64,000 bases of DNA from Rhynchopus euleeides (Eukaryota; Euglenozoa; Diplonemea; Diplonemida; Diplonemidae), in assembly GCA_963210315.1 (NCBI GenBank), contig OY723303.1, forward strand, positions 1,426,001 through 1,490,000, written 5' to 3'. Every line of letters starts with the position of its first letter. The stretch's first letter is position 1. Shown piece by piece: positions 1-10,167 of this stretch. The notes beneath the pieces were generated by a model. The model ran no database searches. It saw only the letters and a list, made by a program, of their open reading frames with translations, and was not told where the DNA came from. The position numbers were made by a program, and so were the translations under genes.

Positions 1-3000
1 TCCCGATAGAGCTCTGCCTCCCCTTCGGTGGGGCCCCCAAGGAAATGTCCGAGGCGACGAAGCATGTGCGAGTAAGATGGTGCTGGTCACGCGCTGACTG
101 GAAGGGCTATGCGGCAGAGATGGAGAGTAGGGCACCCCAGGCGGAGGCATGGAAAAACCCCTACGAGGCCTACCACTGTTTCAAGGGCCTCCTAAACAAC
201 GTCGCCCTAAAGCATATCCCCCAGCAGCGCCGCCGCCCAAATCGGAAACGGTGGTTCAACGCTCGGGTGAAACGGGCCATCGCTGCACGAAACGAGGAGA
301 CCCGACGACAACAAGCTGAGCCTCCGACTGCGAAAGACGCTCAGAAAGACGCTCTACACCTGCAGAGACTACGTCAGGAGGCGACCGTAGAGGTGGCGGC
401 GGCCAAAAGGGTGCAGTGGGAGAAACGCTGCGAGGCAGCAGGCGTCAACCCCTCGGCTGCGTACACCCTGATCCGCGAGCTGGATGGCCGCAGTATCAAA
501 GATGCCAACTTCCCACTGGTGAGAGACGGGAAGCCGGTGACCGCCCCAATGGAGAAAGCAGATATGCTGGCTGCGCACTTCGCCGGGGTGAGTGGAGGAG
601 GTACCAAGCTCGACCCCAACGCCACACAATCTCTCCGCACAGCGCCGTCTGCCAGCGATAACCAGGCAGAGCTACACCCCAGCGAGCAGCCTTTCACAAT
701 GGAGGAACTCAGGGTTGCGCTCGCGGCGCTGGGAAAGAGGAAGGCACCCGGACCCGATGAAATTCCGAACGAATTCCTCCTCAACCTCGGGCCACGGGCA
801 CGGGCAGCCTTCCTCGGCATTCTAAACCTCTCGTGGTGCACGGGAGTCCTGCCCGACGCCTGGACGCGGGCTACCCTGGTGCCGATACACAAGCCCAAAC
901 GTCCGGCCACAAAACCGGAGTCATACCGCCCCATCGCGCTGACCAGCACCAGCTGCAAGGTGCTGGAAAGGATGATAAAGGCGCGTCTGGTCCAGCTCAT
1001 GGAGGACGACACGCTGCCCTGCGCTCAGCACCACCCAGTGCAGGCAGGTTTCAGAAAGCTGCGCTCCACAGAAGACCAACTAGCGCATATCGTACAGCTC
1101 GTGCAGGAACCTCCGGATGAAACGGAGCAGACGGGGCCCTACTCCATCAGAATTATCCCGAAGCCCCAGCGGAAACCACGGGTATCGGTGGTCCTCTTCG
1201 TAGACATGCAGCAGGCTTTCGATCGCGTAAAACGGGATATCGTACTGCGCAGGATAGAGGAAATGGGCTTCCCGCGTCGATACCGCACCTGGCTCACAGC
1301 CTTCCTGACAAATCGACGGGCACGGGTATCTGTGGAGGGTGCGACCAGCGGGCTGTACGAGATGAAGGAGGGGGTACCGCAGGGCACGGTCCTATCCCCT
1401 CTTCTCTTCAACATCGTGATGGACGAAATGGCGGAGCTGCTGGCGGGCCTCGGGCACGACGTCCGACCGGCGATATATGCTGACGACATCGCGATTGTAG
1501 TATCTGGGAGCAACATCGAACAGGTGGCAGCGAAGGCGCAGCAGGCGCTGGAACTGCTCTGCGCAGAAGGACCGACACGTGGCCTGGAGATCTCGAGAGA
1601 AAAGACGGAGCACACGGTGTTCGGGAAACGGGGGGCCCTACGGGAGGTTGCGGAAGGCCCCCTGCTCGCCTACCCAGACGGCACACCTGTGAAACGCACC
1701 ACGACACCACGCTACTTAGGAGTCACGCTGGACCCTACGTGCAGCATGCAGTACCATCATGAGCGGGTTATAGACAAGCTGCTACAACGCCTGAATGTGG
1801 TGAAGATGCTCGCAGGCTCATCGTGGGGGTGTAATGCGCACACACTGCGCACAGCCTACCTCACGTATGCATTACCGGCGGTGAGCTATGCGCTCGGGGT
1901 GTACGGCCCCCTTCTCAGCAATACCATGCGGGCGGAGCTGGAGAGGCTGCACCACCAGGCAGCGCGCTTCATCACCGGTTGCCCTACCAGCACGCGCACT
2001 GAGGACCTGCTCTGGGAGGCCCACCTAGACACCTTCTCCGCGATCCTCGACACAGCGGTGGCCACAACCTACGAACGCTTCAGGAGGCTCGACGGTACCC
2101 CAGGAAATGCGGTGACGACCCTGGTAGGACCAAAGTACAGCTGGTTGCACCAAGCGAGATGCACCTCCGCTGAGTGTGGTTTATCTGGGGAGACCATGCC
2201 AAAGCGAGAGGCCGCTCCCCTCCACGTGGCTACCCCCACGCACCCATGGGAGTGGAATGCGATCGCGGAGCACATCGACATCCGCACCTCCCTCCCAGGC
2301 ATCATCGCATCCCGGACGAAATACTCCAACGACTCGCTTTTCATATCTGCACAGATGATGCTGCGGGACTTGCCTGACTGCGCATGGCACGCGTACACCG
2401 ATGGCTGCGTCAGCGACGGCCGAGGTGCGGGGGCGGTGGTAATCTATCGCGGAGACACGCCAAACGCCCCACACCTGGAGAGCAGCCACGAGGCTGGCAG
2501 AATCGCCTCCAGCTTCCAAGCAGAGTTGCTGGCGCTTGTGCGTGCGATGGAGGCATTGACCACACTGGTGTCACCGGGGGACCACTGTGCGGTCATAACG
2601 GATTCGATGTCTGTGCTGCAGGCCCTGCAGACGGGACCTCACCGCGCCCGTGAGGACCTCGAACACAAGCTATGGCAAACCATCCGTGAACTGGCTTTAC
2701 AAAAGGACACCACGCTGCATCTCCGCTACGTCCCCTCACACGTCGGTGTCGCGGGAAATGAGGCAGCAGATGCCCTAACAAAGGAGGGGTTGAAACAAGC
2801 GCCCCAGACCCGCATCCCATTCGCCACTGCGAAGGCAGCGGCGAAGCGTGCCATCCGTGGGGAGATGCCGCCGCCACGGCGGGATACACTGTACTACTCG
2901 GGTGCTACAGACGCGCCACCTCGCAGACCCCCGTTGCGCGTAGAGGGCCTCACAAGACTTGGAGACACTGAGATACGCAAACTGAGGACCCGGCGGCATC

Positions 3001-3666
3001 GCCTGGTATACGACTTCGACACGTCTGACGGGGTCCCTGCATGCACGCTCTGCGGACAAAACAGCACGGTGCAACACGTTTTTGCCACCTGCCCGCACAC
3101 GACACGACTACGAAGCCGACTAGGTGTAGCGGGATCACCGCATAACATCCTGCTGGGGCAGCCGGGCGCGGCACTGCGATACCTGGTGGCGGCAGGCCTA
3201 CTGCCGGGCAAGCTGGAGGAATACGTGAGAGTTACACGGGGTTGCCGCCCAGCACAAACGGCTTTACACGTTTAATATTCCTCCCTCGTGCGTAGCTGTG
3301 ACCCATGGCTGCTTACCAGCATCCGTGCTTCACAGGAAACTCAGCACACAGTGTCGTGAAACAAGGGCCTGCCTAATGGCAACAGCCAAGACCCCTCCAC
3401 AAACATAACCTCCACCCTCTTTTCTCACTGTCCCCCCTCCCCTAATACCCCCATTTCTTCCTTTCCTTTCAAGGGGAGACGTCCTCGCAGTGGCTGTTTG
3501 GCCTGACGCGATTCCCCGCCCGAGGGCCAGAGCAACACGGCACTCAAGGCAACCAGGGAGCGAGAGGCGTCACAAGGCGAAATGCCTCCCACTGTGGCCC
3601 GGCGACCGCCTCACCCGCTGCCGCCAAGCGGGGAAGTGGCCCAGTGGGTAACATGCAAAAAAAAAA
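1..3666 (+). mobile_element. Non-LTR retrotransposon (APE/RNase H type), 5' end outside window
   Basis: The element enters at the left edge and ends in a run of 11 A at 3657-3667. Directly after the A-run, at 3667, the sequence is colinear with the coding sequence of the tandem cyclase genes (same as 9934 and 13703 onward). The element therefore sits inside cyclase copy 1. A 3' A-tail joined directly to target DNA, with no terminal repeat, is the expected product of target-primed reverse transcription. The long open frame 3-3275 is followed by about 380 bp of pyrimidine-rich 3' untranslated sequence. The 5' junction and target-site duplication lie outside the window. The intact frame suggests a young insertion. 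Confidence 0.88.
3..3275 (+). CDS. Reverse transcriptase / RNase H polyprotein, N-terminus cut by window edge
   Basis: The frame is open to the left edge; the first ATG is at 45, but the APE-type endonuclease expected upstream is missing, so 45 is probably internal. Counting from 45, the reverse transcriptase spans roughly residues 210-560: template-grip segment APGPDEIPNEF, motif A VDMQQAFDR (catalytic Asp about 387), GVPQGTVLSPLLFN, and the YADD box about 478-481. An RNase H domain lies at about 780-920 with all four acidic residues visible: YTDG, QAELLAL, ITDS and GNEAADAL. A C-terminal zinc knuckle C-x2-C-x7-H-x4-C sits near 998-1014. RNase H after RT plus a terminal CCHC motif is typical of Ingi/I-like non-LTR retrotransposons; the exact clade needs a tree. 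The frame has no stops and all catalytic residues, so it may encode an active enzyme. Confidence 0.93.
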   Translation, partial: PIELCLPFGGAPKEMSEATKHVRVRWCWSRADWKGYAAEMESRAPQAEAWKNPYEAYHCFKGLLNNVALKHIPQQRRRPNRKRWFNARVKRAIAARNEETRRQQAEPPTAKDAQKDALHLQRLRQEATVEVAAAKRVQWEKRCEAAGVNPSAAYTLIRELDGRSIKDANFPLVRDGKPVTAPMEKADMLAAHFAGVSGGGTKLDPNATQSLRTAPSASDNQAELHPSEQPFTMEELRVALAALGKRKAPGPDEIPNEFLLNLGPRARAAFLGILNLSWCTGVLPDAWTRATLVPIHKPKRPATKPESYRPIALTSTSCKVLERMIKARLVQLMEDDTLPCAQHHPVQAGFRKLRSTEDQLAHIVQLVQEPPDETEQTGPYSIRIIPKPQRKPRVSVVLFVDMQQAFDRVKRDIVLRRIEEMGFPRRYRTWLTAFLTNRRARVSVEGATSGLYEMKEGVPQGTVLSPLLFNIVMDEMAELLAGLGHDVRPAIYADDIAIVVSGSNIEQVAAKAQQALELLCAEGPTRGLEISREKTEHTVFGKRGALREVAEGPLLAYPDGTPVKRTTTPRYLGVTLDPTCSMQYHHERVIDKLLQRLNVVKMLAGSSWGCNAHTLRTAYLTYALPAVSYALGVYGPLLSNTMRAELERLHHQAARFITGCPTSTRTEDLLWEAHLDTFSAILDTAVATTYERFRRLDGTPGNAVTTLVGPKYSWLHQARCTSAECGLSGETMPKREAAPLHVATPTHPWEWNAIAEHIDIRTSLPGIIASRTKYSNDSLFISAQMMLRDLPDCAWHAYTDGCVSDGRGAGAVVIYRGDTPNAPHLESSHEAGRIASSFQAELLALVRAMEALTTLVSPGDHCAVITDSMSVLQALQTGPHRAREDLEHKLWQTIRELALQKDTTLHLRYVPSHVGVAGNEAADALTKEGLKQAPQTRIPFATAKAAAKRAIRGEMPPPRRDTLYYSGATDAPPRRPPLRVEGLTRLGDTEIRKLRTRRHRLVYDFDTSDGVPACTLCGQNSTVQHVFATCPHTTRLRSRLGVAGSPHNILLGQPGAALRYLVAAGLLPGKLEEYVRVTRGCRPAQTALHV

Positions 3667-3903
3667 ATGACGGTGGCAGGGCCTGCCGTGTCGACCAGCC
3701 TGCTGGTGTGGCGCACGGCACGCAAGGCCGGGCACCGCTTCCTGTACACCCCAGGTGCGGGTGCGGTGCCTGACGGTGCACTCCAGGCCGCACTGCAGGC
3801 GAGCACCCTGGTGCTGCGCAAGAGCCACGCCTCTCTCGGGGCGCTGTACGAGCTGCAGCACGAGGTGGGTGAGGGCGAGCCTGCGAACTTGCAAATCGGT
3901 TGA
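3667..3903 (+). pseudogene. Adenylate cyclase copy 1, 3' remnant
   Basis: The last 78 codons and stop of the tandem cyclase family, near-identical to 9934-10167 and 13703-13939. They cover the end of the degenerate second cyclase-like domain (TVAGPAVSTSLLVWRTARK and onward). The 5' part is separated from it by the retrotransposon ending at 3666, and lies outside the window. No start of its own is likely; the ATG at 3667 is an internal Met codon of the intact gene. The final codons read LQIG, as against LQLT in copy 2 and LHLD in copy 3. Confidence 0.85.
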
Positions 3904-4258
3904 ACTGGTGGTACACGGCAACAGACCCCTCGCTCGGGGCAGGAACCCCTCGGCAACCGAAACGTCGCCACAACGCCGTGTGTCGATATGTTTAGAATCC
4001 GTGTTGGGTTGAGTGACCTGTTGTGCCTTTCCTCGGTTGTTCGGGGCGGATTCCCCTCTGGCCCGAAGGGTAGATTGTGAGGATTTTTTCCGAGCATCCC
4101 GGGGGGGTAGTGGTTTTTGAGGACATGTCGTAGCCCGCCATTCAGATAGTGTGACATTCACTCTTGTTTCTCCATCCTTTCAGAACACTGTACACATCTC
4201 TATCAGCTGTGTGCGACCCTTTGAAGGTACTCAACTTCCGTTGATTCCCTTCTCGCGC

Positions 4259-4316
4259 ACGTGTTCACGGGGTGGAACCTGTCACAGGCTGTGAATGTGC
4301 ACCCGGAGAACGCGAC
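4259..4316 (+). repeat. Short ectopic patch of cyclase coding sequence
   Basis: About 55 bp closely matching the cyclase second-domain coding sequence at 9766-9822 and 13538-13594 (HVFTGWNLSQAV), with a few substitutions. It lies 355 bp downstream of the cyclase copy 1 stop, between two sequence blocks that are joined directly in the equivalent downstream regions of copies 2 (11045-11066) and 3 (14391-14410). It replaces the short text found there. Confidence 0.65.
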
Positions 4317-4324
4317 ATCCACCC

Positions 4325-4490
4325 TGTTGCTTTCCAGCACCTGTGTGGGCAGTGTCTTTTTCATGAGTGCCGGCAACCCTGCCTGCCCACACCACCTCCT
4401 TTTCATCATCAAGGCGAGCAGCTTCCAGCTGTGTGCGGAAGCACCATCCGCATCACCCACAGGTGAGTCAAGCAGAGCCAGACCTACCAC
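4325..4490 (+). repeat. Cyclase-downstream repeat block, copy 1
   Basis: A roughly 160-bp block starting at GCTTTCCAGCACCTGTGTGG. It recurs almost unchanged at 11066-11222 and in shortened form at 14405-14490, in each case downstream of a cyclase copy. It is part of the tandem duplication unit. Short frames in it are not recognisable as a protein. Confidence 0.7.
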
Positions 4491-6064
4491 CGAATGCAGG
4501 TTGTCATACGTAGTGGGTCACTCTCTCCGAAGTGCAGAAGACCGACCCAGGGGCACCCCGTTTGAAATACTGGTTCCGGTGTGTCATACCGTCTTTTGAA
4601 CATGACACACACTGTGCGAAGTGATGCATGAGTTCATCACGCGCCTGTTACAGGGGGTGTCCCAGAAGAAAGTGCAAGCCCCTGTCGATGATACGTCATC
4701 ATCCGCCAAGCTATACCGCCACCCCGTCAAGACCTTCTCCTTCGACCACGTCATGCTCAACGCCGAGCACCACGACCTGCTCCGCTCTCTGGGTACCGCG
4801 TGAGCCTTCCGCATCGAGTCGGACGGCTTCCCCTTCGTCCCCCTGCTGCAGTGCCCGTACTACTACGCGGTTCAGCGGAAGACGGCAGGAGGTTCGCGCA
4901 CTCCTTCCGCACCCCTTCATGACACAGGGAACTCTAGCTCATCTGTGAACCGTTCACCGGGCAGAAGGTTGTGCCGTTGATGTCAATGCAGTGGTGGGTG
5001 GGGCGTGTGTGTACGAGGCCTTTTGGAACATAACTTGCTCGTAACAACAAAACAAACACCAGTGATCACATACAGCAACAGAAATAGCTGGCAGCACCCG
5101 CCTCTAAGGAAGAACCCCCTTCTGCGTTGTCTGCCTCCGGCCTTCGGGGCATATGTACGACATGTAATGAACAGAATCGAATCTGGGAACCATGCTAACC
5201 ATGCTCAAATCACATCGCGCCCCTCCAATGCTTTGAGGGAGAACAAGAAACCCGGGGGGTGGGGGGGTGGGGGTGTTGTGCTTGTGTCTGTGTCTGTGCG
5301 CCGTGCCAACAAAAAATGGGGGGGGTGCCGCGGGTAGTTTTGCACGTGTTTCCCTGTGGTTCCCCTTGTTTTTGACAGTCTTTGCCCCCTTTTTTCCCCA
5401 TCGACCCTGGGCCCAGTTTTCCCCCGACCCTGGAAAGTTAGGAATACCCCTGCAATCAATTCTACATCCTTAGACTACAAAAAGGACTAACTGCAAGAAG
5501 GTGCTGGGAGACTTACTTTTCCATTCACTCTCGACGATCAAACCCCCCCCCCCCCCACCCCCAATTGGACATCTTCCCGAGGGTGGAGCGGTGCTCCCCC
5601 TGCACCCTAAGGAGAGTGGGGCCGCATCAGAGTTCACTTGGTGTGACCGACACTTAACATGACGGTTACCGTGCGGGTGTGATGGGCGTCACGCTTCACC
5701 CGTATTGCTGTCTAGCCTGTCTTCCGAACAGGACACCAGCACGTGGATGAGTGTGCACCCTCTCCAGCCCGAGACCTGCTCTGAAAGAAACCTTGCTGAG
5801 AGCTGCCCCCCTCCCCCCAGCACCCGCACGGCGCTGAAGTCATCACCTTTGCAAGTGGCTTCACAAGGGGCGGGGGGATTGCCCCATGGCTGGCAGTTAC
5901 CAGGTGCTGGCAGACTTGCCTTTGCTTTCACTCGACAATCAACCCCCAGTTGCCCGGCAGCATGATGCGGGCCACTCTGATCTGGATCACTTCCCACCAA
6001 CCTGCAGGAGTGTCAAGGGCGTCACTTCTTCGACAAGGGTGCCGTGCCTGTGGTGTGCTGTTTG

Positions 6065-6174
6065 CCTCAGGGCACGCAAGCAGGAGGGTCGGGGGAGGGG
6101 GTGGGCCGAGCGGCTGAGCGCCAAGGGGTTCATCCACAGCAGCAGGTCTGCTTCCGTCTCGACACGTGTCAGCA
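6065..6174 (+). promoter_or_regulatory. Conserved 5' flank of cyclase copy 2 (candidate promoter/5' UTR)
   Basis: About 110 bp directly upstream of the ATG at 6175, nearly identical to 11690-11790 upstream of copy 3, while sequence further upstream is unrelated. The shared block sets the left limit of the duplicated gene unit. No TATA-like element or known initiator is evident, so the regulatory role is inference from position only. Confidence 0.3.
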
Positions 6175-7572
6175 ATGCAGTGCTTCGAGAGCATCGTGTC
6201 GATAGGTGGGCAGCTGGAGGGCAGGGAGCGCAGTGACAGGCGTCTCTTCTTCATCGGCGCGTTGTGTGCCCTGTCGCTGTCTCTGTTAGCGTTGTGCACG
6301 ATCCCTGGCGAGGATTGGGCCCCGCTGCTGCTGCTGTCTTACGTGGTGTTGTCGATATCAGCGTCCGCCATCGTCGTGCAATGCCTCTGCCGCATCTACA
6401 TCACGAAGCGCATGGTGAAGGCGTACGTCGTTGTGTGGACGGTTGTCATCGGTCTTGCACAGGTGTACGATCAATCCGACTCTTTCCCGCCAAAGTGGTC
6501 TCTGTTCGTGCTGGTGCTGGACCTGTCACTCGTGATGCGCCTCGGCAGATCCTTCGCCACATACCTGATGGGTGCTGCCATCCTGTGGGTTGTGATACTT
6601 CATCTTGATTTGGAGTTCCGCTTTGGGCTGCTGGACATGCCTGGTACCTCGTCTACGTCGCAGCGGGTCAGCGAAATACGTCGTCGCTGTGACAGCTGCA
6701 CAGACCCACCCTGTTCGTTGGGTGTTGATTGGGTGGCGATTGACACCAGCGTTGTCTGTCTGGTACTTGTGATCGACTTCATTGCGACACGCGGATTTGC
6801 GGAGGAGGCGGAGAAGGAGCGTGCGGCGATGGCACACACGATCGAGACTGTGGAGACGGCGGCACAGCTGCTTGCAGGGTACGACGTGGACACGGTGTCG
6901 GAGCTGCTCGACGCGGCGGAGGGGCGCCTTGCACCTGCCATGCACGCTGCGCTGCGGGGTCTCGAGCACAACCTGCGGTCGTACCGCCCATACCTGCCTG
7001 CAGCGCTGTTCGAGCGTGTGGCGGGCGAGGCCGGTGACGGGGAGTCACGCCCGTCCATGCCCGTTGCCGCACCCGGGACCGAGAGCGCAGAGGCCACAGT
7101 CGTGTTCACAGACATCCGTGCGTCCACATCTGTGTGGGAGGCGGCACCCGAGGCGATGCAGAAGGCGATCCGGATACACAACGCGGTGATGCGGAAGGCC
7201 GTGTCCATGTTCGGCGGGTACGAGGTGAAGACAATCGGGGACGCCTTCATGGTTGCGTTCGAGGGGCCGTGTGCGGGTGTGGACTTCGGGCTGGCGGTGC
7301 AGGAGGCACTGCTTGCTGCGGAGTGGCCTGCCGCACTGCTGGAGGTCCCGATCTGCAGGCGCACGGGGAAGTGGGGCGGGCTGACGGTGCGTGTCGGTGT
7401 GAACCACGGCCCTGTGATGGCAGAGCTGAACGCGCTGACGGGGCGTGTCGACTACTTCGGGCACACGGTGAACGTCGCATCGCGTCTGGAGAGCACGTGT
7501 GCTCCTGGTGCGGTGGCTGTGCCCAGTGCGGTGTGGTCGCAGGTCTGTGGTGCGTGTGCACCTGCTGTGGCG

Positions 7573-9401
7573 CATGGGCTGCATTGAATCGGATTCCAAA
7601 TAAAAATTTTCGATTCCGGGAATCGTGGAATCCGGATTCGGAATCAGAATCCGGATTCCACGATTCCAGAAAAAGAGTGGAATCGGATTCCGGAATCGAA
7701 AACGCCGATTCCAAAATTGTGGAATCCGATTCCGGAATCGAAATCACCGATTCCGGAATTGTGGAATCGGTGGAATCCGATTCCAGAATCCAGAATCGGA
7801 TTCCACCGATTCCGGAATCGAGAATCGGATTCCGGAATCTGACCCAAAAATGTCGAAAAATGGACAAGTCGTAGGGGGACCCCAACACCCCATATACCCC
7901 CTTCTGGGACCAAAAAGTGCACGAAAGGGGTTAAAACGGCTTAATTCGTTTTTTTGTACTCTAATTATGGACTCTTCACAAATTTGTTAGGGAGGCGTTT
8001 AAATATTCTCATAATTACACGGGATAATTACACGCCCAGTATAATTATTTCTAGGCATTTTCTTAAGGTTTATTTTCTGGCGTGTAAATATGGCCATAAT
8101 TACACGCCACCCCAAAACAGGCCAAATCACACACACCCTAACAAATTTGTGACTCGTCCATAATTTTTGTACAAAAAAAAGCCTAATTTCAGAAAATTAT
8201 GAGCCAGAAATTTTCACTTGAGTGAGTAGGGGGCACTCGTCTCTGTAAACCCACTCGCTTCGCTCGTGGGTTTAACCGACTCGTGACCCCTACTCACTCG
8301 CGTGAAATTATGGCTCATAATTTAACTGCAATTATATGCTAGATTTGTTGCATTTCCCTGCAAAAAAACGGTTTTTGTGTGGGCGAGTAGTTGTAGAAAA
8401 TCGCGAAAAATGTCAAAAAATTGAAATTTTCACAGAGGCCCAAAAACGTGTTCCTGGGTGAAAAGTGGGCCCAAAAACCGATTTCTGACCATTTCTGGGT
8501 GGTTTTTGGGGGTTTCTGGCCATTTTTCAGCGATTTTTCTGGTCAGAACCCACCCAGAAACCCTTAGAAAATGGCTGGTGGTCGTTTTGGGTCGAATTGA
8601 ACAGAAGGACGAATTGCTCGCCAACTCTTTCGATACATGAAAATTTGGGCATTTTCCGTTACTCTGAACACATTCGCACACCGTGAAAAAAATTCGAATT
8701 TTTGGTTGAAAATCCGGTTTTTGGTTGGGCCAGGTGGCTGGCTCTCCGTCCCTGACTTGTCCCTGAATACTTCCGGCCAACACAACGTCAACACAACATA
8801 ATAAACCACGCCTGAAAATTTCCGGCGCCTGCGGCGGGCTGTTTACCCCCCCCCCCCCCCCACCCCTGCCGAGGACTTCTTCTGAGAATGGCGCTCCAAA
8901 AGTGCCAAAAATTGGTCAGACTAATAATAAAAAATGATGTGATTTCTGGTTGCTCGCCATCTTTTGTTCCACCCCCCCCCCACCCGGCTCCCCCCCCCCC
9001 CCCGCGCACGCGCACGTAAAGTGCGCGGCCCTGCACGTCTTCTCCCGGAAAAAGTCGATTTTCGGTACACCTTAACAAAAAAGGCCCAAAAAAATTTTCG
9101 CCTCCGGCGGGGTTGGGGGGCGGAGCCCCCCAAACCCCCGGCGCCGGGGCGGCGCCTACTCGGCTTCGCCTCTCTTCGCGACGTCTCGGTAATCCGACGA
9201 CTTTGCGAAATCGAGGCTCATCCGAGGTGAAAAATCACGAAAAATTGCATTGTCTTTTTCCCGTACAAAAACATGAAAAACCAAGTGTCACCCAATGGAA
9301 AATCTATTTTTTGACTTTTTTTGTGGAATCGGATTCCATTCGGTTTTTCGATTCCGGAATCGGATTCTCGATTCCAGGAATCCGATTCCCTGCAGCCCAT
9401 G
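7573..9401. mobile_element. Non-autonomous TIR transposon, 7-bp TSD TGTGGCG
   Basis: A 1829-bp insertion in cyclase copy 2. The termini are inverted repeats of about 25 bp (CATGGGCTGCA at the left end, TGCAGCCCATG at the right, both continuing into AATCGGATTCC with two mismatches). It is flanked by TGTGGCG at 7566-7572 and 9402-9408; cyclase copy 3 shows one such copy at the empty site (13169-13175). Subterminal zones 7583-7845 and 9325-9390 are crowded with short direct and inverted GGAATCGGATTCC-type repeats. The centre is AT-rich with a hairpin near 8225-8305, long C runs at 8848 and 8993, and a partial copy of the GC hairpin repeat near 9102. I see no transposase. The 7-bp TSD does not fix the superfamily. 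Confidence 0.92.
9102..9142 (-). repeat. GC hairpin repeat, partial copy
   Basis: Partial, diverged copy of the dispersed hairpin repeat (stem GGGGGGC, loop GGA, stem GCCCCCC) described at 44339. It lies within the TIR element 7573-9401. Confidence 0.5.
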
Positions 9402-10167
9402 TGTGGCGGGTCCTGAGGTGGCCACAGATCTGAAGGGCGTGAGCGAGCCGATGCCTGTGCAGCACCTGTGGCCTGCAGGTTTGGCAGACAGACAGCGCAA
9501 CCGACTGAGCATCGCTGCAGTTACCCCACCCAACGCTGATGATGGCTCGGACAGAACATGCAGTGCGTCTGTGAACTCGCTGTCTATGACGCGCTTCGCC
9601 AGGCGAGACATCGGTGACTTGTCGGAGAAGCGTGCCACAGTTGGTGTGGTGTCCTTTGCCGCTGTGGAGGACAGCGCCAGTGCAAACACGATCAGCGACT
9701 GTCTGGAGGCGGTTGTGCCGCTGCTGCAGAAGAGCCGCGGGACGCTCGTGTCGCTGCTTGGGGAGCACGTGTTCACGGGGTGGAACCTGTCGCAGGCTGT
9801 GCCTGTGCACGCGGAGAACGCTGTGCACTTCGTGCGGCGTGCACTGCGTGTGCCGCTGGCAGAGCACATGACAGCAGGGCTTGCCACCGGGACGGTGTAC
9901 CACGGAGACGTCGGGACACGCAGCCAGCGCTTCATGACGGTGGCAGGGCCTGCCGTGTCGACCAGCCTGCTGGTGTGGCGCACGGCACGCAAGGTCGGGC
10001 ACCGCTTCCTGTACACCCCAGGTGCGGGTGCGGTGCCTGACGGTGCACTCCAGGCCGCACTGCAGGCGAGCACCCTGGCGCTGCGGTGCTCCGCCACTCT
10101 CGGGGCGCTGTACGAGCTGCAGCACGGGGTGGGTCTGGATGAGCCTGCGAACCTGCAACTCACCTGA

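Larger units (their letters stand above)
3904..6064. other. Spacer between cyclase copies 1 and 2, no convincing gene
   Basis: Contains duplicated debris. 3955-4020 matches 10190-10260 and 4125-4250 matches 10913-11040 (downstream sequence of the next copy). 4598-4735 is a diverged copy of a repeat at 47705-47840 and 56268-56400. 5360-5455 matches 47970-48050 and 56515-56605. A 13-bp C run lies near 5546. Around 4696-4900 two short frames (FSFDHVMLNAEHHDLLRSL, then FRIESDGFPFVPL after a stop at 4801) look coding-derived. Their weak resemblance to a MutL C-terminal domain is not enough to name them. Confidence 0.6.
6175..10167 (+). pseudogene. Class III adenylate cyclase copy 2, split by a DNA transposon
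   Basis: Coding parts are 6175-7572 and 9409-10167 (about 718 codons when joined), separated by a 1829-bp TIR element plus one 7-bp target duplication. The split parts share a frame, but translation now stops inside the element at 7587. Residues 1-170 carry five or six hydrophobic segments, so this is a membrane protein. The catalytic domain starts near 305: metal Asp in FTDIRAST (313) and GDAF (356), Lys in VKTIGD (352) and Asp in VDYFG (426) at the purine-selecting positions, Asn433 and Arg437 in NVASR. Lys/Asp indicates ATP rather than GTP. Residues about 520-718 form a second, cyclase-like domain lacking metal Asp. The ATG at 6175 is preferred to the GTG three codons upstream. A truncated product with an intact catalytic domain could still be made. 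Confidence 0.85.

Noticed and set aside
374-1012. Minus-strand frame of 212 codons opposite the reverse transcriptase
   Set aside because: Fully overlaps the conserved RT frame, has no recognisable motif, and long antisense frames are expected in GC-rich coding DNA.
4621-4930. Possible MutL-type C-terminal fragment
   Set aside because: A few residues (HVMLNAEHHDLLRSL) are suggestive, but the match is short, interrupted by a stop and without any catalytic motif; recorded only within the spacer entry.
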